Below are positions 14,198 to 19,094 of a stretch of 19,094 nt of DNA, piece after piece. The stretch's first letter is position 1, and each line of letters opens with the position of its first letter. The DNA is from Paracoccaceae bacterium. GTDB lineage: Bacteria > Pseudomonadota > Alphaproteobacteria > Rhodobacterales > Rhodobacteraceae. Both the position numbers and the translations under genes were made by a program. Where the stretch lies: contig DAOUQK010000025.1 in assembly GCA_030625695.1 (NCBI GenBank), positions 1 to 19,094 on the forward strand, read 5' to 3'. The notes under the pieces were generated by a model. The model saw only the letters and a program-made list of their open reading frames with translations, was not told the origin of the DNA and searched no databases.

Positions 14198-15354
14198 GCG
14201 CCTAGCGCACGTAACAAATCGCGACTGATGATGTGGCGCTGAATCTCCGAGGTTCCATCCCAGATACGTTCAACCCTTGCGTCCCGCCAAAATCTTTCAA
14301 GCGGGTAATCATCCATCAGCCCCATGCCGCCGTGCAGCTGAATCGCGGTATCCGTCACCCGGGCGAGCATTTCTGAGGCATAAAGCTTGGCCGAAGCAAT
14401 CTCGCGATTGGCGGACAGACCTTGATCCAGGCGGTCAGCTGCGGCCAGGGTCAGCAGGTCCGCTGCGTCAATTTCTGTGATCATATCGGCAATCTGAAAA
14501 CTGACCCCCTGAAATTTGCCAATCTTCTGGCCGAATTGTTCCCGGGTCGCGGCATAGTCCAAAGCGTAATCAAACACCCGTCGCGCACGCCCCACCGACA
14601 TGGTCGCCACGGTAATGCGCGTGGCATAAAGCCAGGTGTTCATCACCTCAAAGCCACCATCAACTTCGCCCAGAACCTGCGCATCGGACAGGCGACAATC
14701 ATCAAACTCAAGAATCATGTTCTTGTAACCACGATGGCTGACAGACTTATACCCATCGCGAATGGTAAACCCAGGTGTGCCGCGATCAACCAGAAAGGCG
14801 GTAATCCGCTTTTTCGGCCCCTTTGGCGTCTGATCCTCACCCGTCGCCATGAACACAATGATGAAATCCGCATGATCCGCGCCAGATATGAAATGTTTGG
14901 TGCCGTTTACCAACCAATCACCGCCATCACGCCGCGCTGCACATTTCATCCCACGGATATCCGAACCCGCACCCGGTTCGGTCATTGCCAGCGCATCCAT
15001 CCGTTCACCGCGCACCGCAGGCATCAGATACCGTTCGATCTGATCACCGGCGCAGGCCATCAGGATGTTCTGGGGCCGCCCGAAGAAGTGGTTCAGCGCC
15101 ATTGAGCCACGCCCAAGTTCCCGTTCAACCAACGCGAAATCAACATGGGACAATCCCGCACACCCCACGCTTTCGGGGAAGTTGCAGGCATAGAACCCCA
15201 GCTTCAGGGTCTTTTCCTTGATGTCATCGGCAATTTCGCGGGGGACTTCGCCGGTCCGTTCAACCAATTCTTCGTGCGGGTAAATCTCATTTTCCACAAA
15301 CGCCCGCACCGTGTCGGCGATCATCAGTTGCTCTTCATTCAGCCCATAGATCAC
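14194..15354 (-). CDS. Acyl-CoA dehydrogenase (Asp at the usual catalytic Glu position)
   Basis: A 386-aa FAD flavoprotein of the acyl-CoA dehydrogenase family, expected to introduce a 2,3-double bond and pass electrons to ETF. Motifs are AMTEPGAGSDI (123-133) and WLVNGTKHFISGADHADF for flavin/substrate, RVFDYALDYAATREQFGQKIGKFQ, and LHGGMGLMDDYPLERFWRDAR. The catalytic-base motif reads RIWDGTSEIQRH, with D366 where MCAD has Glu in YEGT. The alternative base site of isovaleryl-CoA dehydrogenase is Thr245 (YATR), so no Glu replaces it. The start is GTG 15354, with GGAAGG five nt upstream. It is 12 bp downstream of the aldolase gene and lacks CaiA signature features. Confidence 0.92.
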   Translation of the reverse strand: MIYGLNEEQLMIADTVRAFVENEIYPHEELVERTGEVPREIADDIKEKTLKLGFYACNFPESVGCAGLSHVDFALVERELGRGSMALNHFFGRPQNILMACAGDQIERYLMPAVRGERMDALAMTEPGAGSDIRGMKCAARRDGGDWLVNGTKHFISGADHADFIIVFMATGEDQTPKGPKKRITAFLVDRGTPGFTIRDGYKSVSHRGYKNMILEFDDCRLSDAQVLGEVDGGFEVMNTWLYATRITVATMSVGRARRVFDYALDYAATREQFGQKIGKFQGVSFQIADMITEIDAADLLTLAAADRLDQGLSANREIASAKLYASEMLARVTDTAIQLHGGMGLMDDYPLERFWRDARVERIWDGTSEIQRHIISRDLLRALGA

Positions 15355-15366
15355 AGGCGCCTTCCG

Positions 15367-16122
15367 TCACGTTGCATAATCCGCCCCTTCCTGATCGAGA
15401 ATAGCCTTTAGCTCGGCCAGATGCCGCACATCCTGTTCAGGATACTCTTCAAGCTCGCGCGCAGTCTTTTCCGCCACATCATCCGACAAAACCCGCAAAG
15501 GTTGGCCAGTTTGGAGCGCACGAATATAGGTTTCGGCCGCCCGTTCAAAATAAAACATCCGGTTGAATGTCTCGGCCACCGTGTCGCCAATGATCAACAC
15601 GCCGTGATTGCCCATGATCATCACCTTGACCTTGGGGTCAGTCAGCAACCCGGCGCAACGTTGCCCTTCTTCTTCAAATGCCAATCCGCCATAGCCGTCG
15701 TCAATCACATACCGGTTGAAAAAGGTCGCACAGTTCTGGTCAATCGGCGGCAAGTGGCTGTCGGCTAAAGACGCAAGAACCGTGGCAAAGATTGAATGCA
15801 CATGCATGACACAGCGCGCATGGGCGCAATGACGATGTACCCCGCCATGCAACCCCCAGGCGGTTGGATCTGGGGCATCGGGCCCGCTCAGTGCCTCAGC
15901 ATCGTTCACGTCCACTTCGATCAGATCGCTGGCGCGGATACGGGCGAAATGCATCTGGTTCGGGTTCATCAGAAACCGCGTGCCATCGCCGTTGATAGCC
16001 ATGGAAAAGTGGTTGGCCACCGCCTCGTGCATGTTCAGCCTTGCGGTCCAGCGGAATGCCGCCGCCAGATCGACCCGTTCCTGCCAATGCGGTTGAGTAT
16101 TGTGTAATTTTGAGACGCTCAT
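15367..16122 (-). CDS. Class II aldolase/adducin-family protein
   Basis: A 251-aa protein with the metal-dependent class II aldolase/adducin fold. Zinc ligands are visible: H107 and H109 in CVMHVHSIFAT, and H173 in IMGNHGVLIIG. The catalytic Glu of FucA (E73, 19 residues before the first zinc His) corresponds here to A88 in PTAWGLHGG, so classical retro-aldol chemistry is doubtful; lyase, epimerase, decarboxylase or other activity is possible. ATG 16122 (MSVSKLHNTQ) has GGGAG 8 nt upstream. A longer frame to 16224 adds 34 residues without family similarity. It is the first gene of the four-gene operon and is divergent from the COQ9 homologue. Confidence 0.85.
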   Translation of the reverse strand: MSVSKLHNTQPHWQERVDLAAAFRWTARLNMHEAVANHFSMAINGDGTRFLMNPNQMHFARIRASDLIEVDVNDAEALSGPDAPDPTAWGLHGGVHRHCAHARCVMHVHSIFATVLASLADSHLPPIDQNCATFFNRYVIDDGYGGLAFEEEGQRCAGLLTDPKVKVMIMGNHGVLIIGDTVAETFNRMFYFERAAETYIRALQTGQPLRVLSDDVAEKTARELEEYPEQDVRHLAELKAILDQEGADYAT

Positions 16123-16295
16123 GCTGCCTACTCCCGGTTTCTCAAACAGCCCTATCAGACCACTGCACCGCTGACTAACCACAAAGCGACCTGTCAATGT
16201 CGTGAAGGTGAGGTCTGGCGACACTCATCACCCGTTGCGAAAGCAGGGGAATTGCGGCATGACATTACCAACGTCGCCCACCGGAGGAGCCGTTG

Positions 16296-16988
16296 ATGAC
16301 CAAGACACCCGACAATACAATTGACCACCTGCTGGACGCCGCCCTGCCCCACGTTCCGTTTGATGGTTGGACCAATGCCAGCTTTGACGCCGCCATCAGC
16401 GACACCGGAATTGACCCAACCCTTGCCCGCGCCCTGTGTCCGCGCGGTGCCGTTGATCTGGCATTGGCGTTCCATCTTAGGGGGGATGCGGCAATGTCCG
16501 CGCGGATCAACACTGCTGACTTTGGCGCCATGCGGTTTCGTGACCGGATTGCGGCGGCAGTGCGATACCGGCTTGAGGATGTTCAGGACAAGGAACTGGT
16601 TCGCCGCGGTGTGACGTTGTTTGCCTTGCCGCAATACGCAGGCGATGGTGCCCAAGCGATCTGGAACACCTGCGGGTTGATCTGGGACGCATTGGGCGAC
16701 ACGTCGGACGATGTGAACTGGTATACCAAACGCGCCACCCTTTCGGCAGTCTATTCCGCAACCGTGCTGTATTGGCTGGGTGATCAAAGCCCGGATCATC
16801 AGGCCACCTGGGCCTTTCTGGACCGGCGGATCGAGAATGTTATGCAGATTGAAAAACTAAAGGCCAAGGTGCGTGACAATCCGGCGTTAAAGCCGCTGTT
16901 GGCAGGACCCAATTGGTTGTTGAACCAAATACACGCGCCCAAACCTGCACGCGATAATCTGCCCGGGTCCTTGCATCCGCGCCCCTGA
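16296..16988 (+). CDS. COQ9 family protein (ubiquinone biosynthesis)
   Basis: COQ9 in mitochondria binds lipid and supports COQ7 hydroxylase in ubiquinone synthesis; alphaproteobacterial homologues are presumed to act similarly. The 230-aa protein shows a TetR-like helical fold without a clear DNA-binding helix. The N-terminal LLDAALPHVPFDGWTNASFDAA is the COQ9 hallmark, followed by RGAVDLALAFHLRGDAAM and RFRDRIAAAVRYRLE. The conserved WYTKRATLSAVYSATVLYWLGDQSPD segment follows, then FLDRRIENVMQIEKLKAKV. The ATG at 16296 follows GGAGGAG at 6-nt spacing. A TTG directly upstream is not needed. It precedes a quinone oxidoreductase gene by 45 bp, probably as one operon. Confidence 0.93.
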   Translation: MTKTPDNTIDHLLDAALPHVPFDGWTNASFDAAISDTGIDPTLARALCPRGAVDLALAFHLRGDAAMSARINTADFGAMRFRDRIAAAVRYRLEDVQDKELVRRGVTLFALPQYAGDGAQAIWNTCGLIWDALGDTSDDVNWYTKRATLSAVYSATVLYWLGDQSPDHQATWAFLDRRIENVMQIEKLKAKVRDNPALKPLLAGPNWLLNQIHAPKPARDNLPGSLHPRP

Positions 16989-17033
16989 TGGGATCAGAAT
17001 GGGTGCAAATTACGGCCGAAAAAGGAAACACTA

Positions 17034-18023
17034 ATGACCACTATGATGCGCGCCGTCGAAATATCCAAACCCGGCCCCCCTGACGTTCTGAAACTGACCG
17101 AGCGCCCCATGCCGGAACCAGCCCACGGGCAGATCATCCTCAAAGTGGCATATGCCGGGGTCAATCGCCCCGATGCACTGCAACGCGCCGGGGCTTACGC
17201 GCCGCCGCCGGGTGCCAGCGACTTGCCGGGGCTTGAGGCATCGGGCGAAGTGGTGGCGCTGGGGGCTGGCGTTGACGGGCTGAACATTGGCGACCTGGTC
17301 TGCGCGTTGTTGCCGGGCGGTGGCTACGCTGAATATGTGGCGACCCCGGCGGCCCACTGCCTGCCGGTGCCGGATGGAATGGGGATGAAAGAAGCCGCCT
17401 GTTTGCCCGAAAATTTCTTTACCGTATGGTCGAATGTGTTCACCCGGGGTGGGCTGGTAGCTGGCGAAAAGTTTCTGGTGCATGGCGGATCAAGCGGGAT
17501 TGGCACGACGGCAATCCAACTGGGACAGGTATTTGGCGCGCGGGTGTTTGCCACGGCCGGGTCAGATGCCAAATGCCAAGCCTGTCTGGACTTGGGCGCG
17601 GAACAGGCGATCAACTACAAACAGGGCGATTTTGTTGAAATGATGCACGCCCAGGGTGGTGCTGATCTGATTCTCGACATGGTCGGTGGTGATTATATCC
17701 CGCGCAATATCAACGCATTGGCGATGGATGGCCGTCTGGTCCAGATCGCTTTCCTGCAAGGGCCCAAGGTCGAGTTGAACTTTGCCCAACTGATGGTGCG
17801 CCGCCTGTCAATCACCGGATCAACCCTGCGTCCGCAAAGCGATCTGGCCAAGGCGCGCATCGCCGAAGAACTTGCCGCGTCGGTCTGGCCCTTGCTGGAC
17901 TCGGGCCGTATCGCCCCGGTGATGGACAGCACGTTTGATCTGTCTGACGCCGCCGCCGCCCACGCCCGCATGGAGGGGTCCACCCACATTGGCAAGATCG
18001 TCCTTAAGGTAGCCGACGGCTAA
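17034..18023 (+). CDS. NAD(P)H-quinone oxidoreductase, zeta-crystallin/PIG3 type (MDR family)
   Basis: A 329-aa medium-chain dehydrogenase/reductase without zinc sites, of the PIG3 (TP53I3)/zeta-crystallin branch. These reduce quinones with NADPH in the cytosol. The GroES-like N-terminal domain contains VAYAGVNRPDALQRAGAYAPPPGASDLPGLEASGEV in pieces across residues 38-73. The nucleotide-binding loop is VHGGSSGIGTTAIQL (149-163). It continues with FATAGSDAKCQACLDLGAEQAIN and ILDMVGGDYIPRNI. The C-terminal half ends HIGKIVLKV. The ATG at 17034 is preceded by AAAGGAAA. The upstream neighbour is a COQ9 homologue, so a link to quinone metabolism is plausible but not proven. True substrates of PIG3 bacterial members are mostly unknown. 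Confidence 0.93.
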   Translation: MTTMMRAVEISKPGPPDVLKLTERPMPEPAHGQIILKVAYAGVNRPDALQRAGAYAPPPGASDLPGLEASGEVVALGAGVDGLNIGDLVCALLPGGGYAEYVATPAAHCLPVPDGMGMKEAACLPENFFTVWSNVFTRGGLVAGEKFLVHGGSSGIGTTAIQLGQVFGARVFATAGSDAKCQACLDLGAEQAINYKQGDFVEMMHAQGGADLILDMVGGDYIPRNINALAMDGRLVQIAFLQGPKVELNFAQLMVRRLSITGSTLRPQSDLAKARIAEELAASVWPLLDSGRIAPVMDSTFDLSDAAAAHARMEGSTHIGKIVLKVADG

Positions 18024-18319
18024 AATCAGGGAAGTTTTGACCGTTTTGTACCTGCATTTCAGGTGGGTTATTGCGTTTTGTACAAAGCTATTTGGTTAGG
18101 TTTGCAGACGCAAAATTCTTCCGACGGTTACCATTCGCCAAGTCCCTTGGCGGAAATCAATACCCCTCTCTGATGACATGTTATATATGACGTGTTATCA
18201 GAGGGGGGCATTGATTGGTGGACGGGATCAGAAAATTGCGTGTGAAAGTTTCATTTATACCTGATCGCCTGATGATTGACCTGTCAAATATCCGCAAGCT
18301 GGGGTTCCGCCCGGCGGAC
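18024..18319. other. AT-rich, palindrome-rich gap between convergent genes
   Basis: No convincing gene was found. CGTTTTGTAC occurs twice, at 18042-18051 and 18074-18083, 32 bp apart; the second copy extends to the perfect palindrome TTTGTACAAA (18077-18086). A 7-bp hairpin CGCCAAG-TCC-CTTGGCG is at 18136-18152. An imperfect 62-bp inverted repeat spans 18155-18216. Its outer arms AATCAAT/ATTGATT flank CCCCTCT/AGAGGGG, and the centre is TTATATAT. The flanking genes converge, so neither needs a promoter here. A GTG frame from 18218 is not coding-like and runs into the REP units. Confidence 0.5.
18155..18216. repeat. Imperfect 62-bp inverted repeat
   Basis: Outer arms AATCAAT (18155-18161) and ATTGATT (18210-18216) enclose CCCCTCT (18163-18169) and AGAGGGG (18200 to 18206). 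Inside these, GATGACATG pairs with CGTGTTATC, with two G-U wobbles as RNA. The centre is TTATATAT. The arms are slightly offset by a two-base bulge. There is no open frame inside and no target-site duplication that I can identify. A small MITE-like element or a structured RNA are both possible. Confidence 0.5.
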
Positions 18320-18380
18320 GGCGGGGTGAAACCCCGCCCTACGCTCAAGTTCATCCGTAGGGTGGGTGCAACCCACGCAT
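18320..18380. repeat. Two REP-like units in head-to-head orientation (CTAC...GTAG)
   Basis: One unit, on the minus strand, has the hairpin GGCGGGGT-GAA-ACCCCGCC (18320-18338) followed by CCCTACG. The other, on the plus strand, starts CGTAGGG (18356) and has the hairpin GTGGGT-GCA-ACCCAC. The CCCTACG/CGTAGGG arms (18337-18343, 18356-18362) are themselves inverted, 12 bp apart. Both share the GTAG head of the 9617-9693 element, but with the heads inward instead of outward. The plus-strand unit abuts the DUF2189 stop codon at 18390 and could serve as its terminator. Confidence 0.7.
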
Positions 18381-18389
18381 CGCACCCGG

Positions 18390-19094
18390 TCACTTCACAG
18401 CGCGCCGATAGAAATGCCAGGTCGCGTGGCCCAGAATTGGCATCACCACGATCAACCCAAGGAACATTGGCAGCGACCCCAGAACCAACCCGGCGGCAAC
18501 AATTGCGCCCCAGGTCAGCACCACGCGCGGGTTCTGTTTCGTCACTTTGATCGACGTGGCAATCGCCACCTGCACCCCGACGTTGCGGTCCAGCAGCAAG
18601 GGAAACGACACCACGCTCATTGCCAACACGCCCAGCGCAAAGAAAAACCCGACACCAAAACCTAGGATGATCATCATCCAGCCCGGCCCGGTGGTCAGCA
18701 CATCGCGCGCAAATACCATGGCCGAGGCCGGTGGTTGAGTCCCCATCGTCACGGCCAAAATTGCACCCGCTGTCAGCATCCACGCAAAGAATATGCCGGT
18801 CATGTAAATGCCCAACACCAGAATCGCCCCAAACGAAGGTGAGCCGATAAAGCCCAGCGCATGCCCCCAATTGGCCTCTAACCCGGCTTCTCGACGACGG
18901 CTAAGCTCATACAATCCGACCGCCGCCACCGGCCCCAACAGGGCAAATCCGGAAATCAACGGGAACATCAACGGCAGCAAATCCTTTTGCAACCCAAGGC
19001 CAATCAGCAGCAGGCCGATGATCGGATAAACCAGCACGGCAAACATCGCATCCGTGCGACTGGCCATGAAATCCTGCACGCCAGCGCGCAAAGC
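18390..19094 (-). CDS. DUF2189 domain multi-pass membrane protein (C-terminal part, truncated by window edge)
   Basis: The reverse-strand frame is open to the window end and enters as ALRAGVQDFMASRTDAMF, so the true start lies beyond base 19094. The 234 residues seen contain about six hydrophobic segments, including AVLVYPIIGLLLIGLGL, ISGFALLGPVAAVGLYEL, MMIILGFGVGFFFALGVL and VVLTWGAIVAAGLVLGSLPM, with short charged loops such as LSRRREAGLEANWGHAL. The pattern RAGVxDF followed by PLISGFALLGPVAAVGLYELSRR is typical of DUF2189 inner-membrane proteins of alphaproteobacteria. Function is unknown. The stop is followed closely by REP-like hairpins. Confidence 0.85.
   Translation of the reverse strand, partial: ALRAGVQDFMASRTDAMFAVLVYPIIGLLLIGLGLQKDLLPLMFPLISGFALLGPVAAVGLYELSRRREAGLEANWGHALGFIGSPSFGAILVLGIYMTGIFFAWMLTAGAILAVTMGTQPPASAMVFARDVLTTGPGWMMIILGFGVGFFFALGVLAMSVVSFPLLLDRNVGVQVAIATSIKVTKQNPRVVLTWGAIVAAGLVLGSLPMFLGLIVVMPILGHATWHFYRRAVK

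Noticed and set aside
11339..16122. Carnitine (cai) operon
   Set aside because: Only the crotonase resembles its Cai counterpart. The acyl-CoA dehydrogenase lacks CaiA features, the ligase is ADP-forming rather than CaiC-like, and no CaiB or CaiT is present.
18042..18083. CRISPR-like spaced repeats (10-bp repeat, 32-bp period)
   Set aside because: There are only two short copies and no cas genes; operator or chance repeat is more likely.
18215..18550. 111-codon plus-strand frame in the gap before DUF2189
   Set aside because: It is translated largely from REP-like repeat sequence (VGATHAS) and from the antisense of the DUF2189 gene, and has no ribosome binding site.
18181..18870. 229-codon minus-strand frame overlapping the DUF2189 gene
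   Set aside because: It runs in a shifted frame over a clear membrane-protein coding sequence and crosses both the REP units and the 62-bp palindrome.
1..19094. tRNA, rRNA, prophage, insertion sequence or toxin-antitoxin genes
   Set aside because: No tRNA or rRNA signature, transposase, integrase, phage structural gene or toxin-antitoxin pair was recognised on either strand.

Overview
The window reads as a chromosomal segment of a marine-type alphaproteobacterium of the Rhodobacteraceae (Roseobacter/Rhodobacter group). The evidence is the moderately GC-rich coding sequence, a PetP-PetR regulator pair divergent from ilvE, the order HDAC-like gene, xseB, ispA, dxs, a COQ9 homologue, and a DXS resembling remembered Rhodobacter DXS from its first residues. 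No database search was possible. All family assignments rest on motifs and remembered family sequences.

Layout. (1) 1-1616, minus: the N-terminal 538 codons of the ClpB disaggregase, with a near-consensus heat-shock (RpoH) promoter at 1691-1721. (2) 1862-2886, plus: a 90-aa unknown protein, then pyrF, whose start is crowded by a perfect 8-bp hairpin. (3) 2887-3100: a non-coding gap that may hold a small RNA ending in a strong intrinsic terminator. (4) 3101-3967, minus: ilvE. (5) 4128-5338, plus: a MarR-type regulator and an OmpR-type response regulator with ATGA overlap (petP-petR). (6) 5452-9623, plus: HDAC-like deacetylase, xseB, ispA, dxs. ispA and dxs belong to MEP/isoprenoid synthesis, which feeds ubiquinone and carotenoids. 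dxs appears to have its own promoter. (7) 9687-10544, minus: an atypical SDR that converges on dxs, with a perfect 31-bp REPIN-like inverted repeat supplying both stop codons. (8) 10627-11262, plus: a SAM methyltransferase.

(9) 11339-16122, minus: a four-gene catabolic operon. In transcription order it encodes a class II aldolase/adducin-like protein, an acyl-CoA dehydrogenase, an ADP-forming acyl-CoA ligase and a CaiD-like crotonase. Together they could activate an acid to its CoA thioester, desaturate it and hydrate it. The substrate is unknown, and two of the enzymes carry unusual residues at catalytic positions. This is the best candidate for an undescribed pathway in the window. (10) 16296-18023, plus: COQ9-like protein and a PIG3-type quinone oxidoreductase. 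(11) 18024-18389: an AT-rich, palindrome-rich gap between convergent genes with two REP-like units. (12) 18390-19094, minus: the C-terminal part of a DUF2189 multi-pass membrane protein that runs off the window.

Most of the window is ordinary housekeeping sequence. The unusual material is the catabolic operon, the GTAG-headed REP-like elements, and the two structured intergenic regions.
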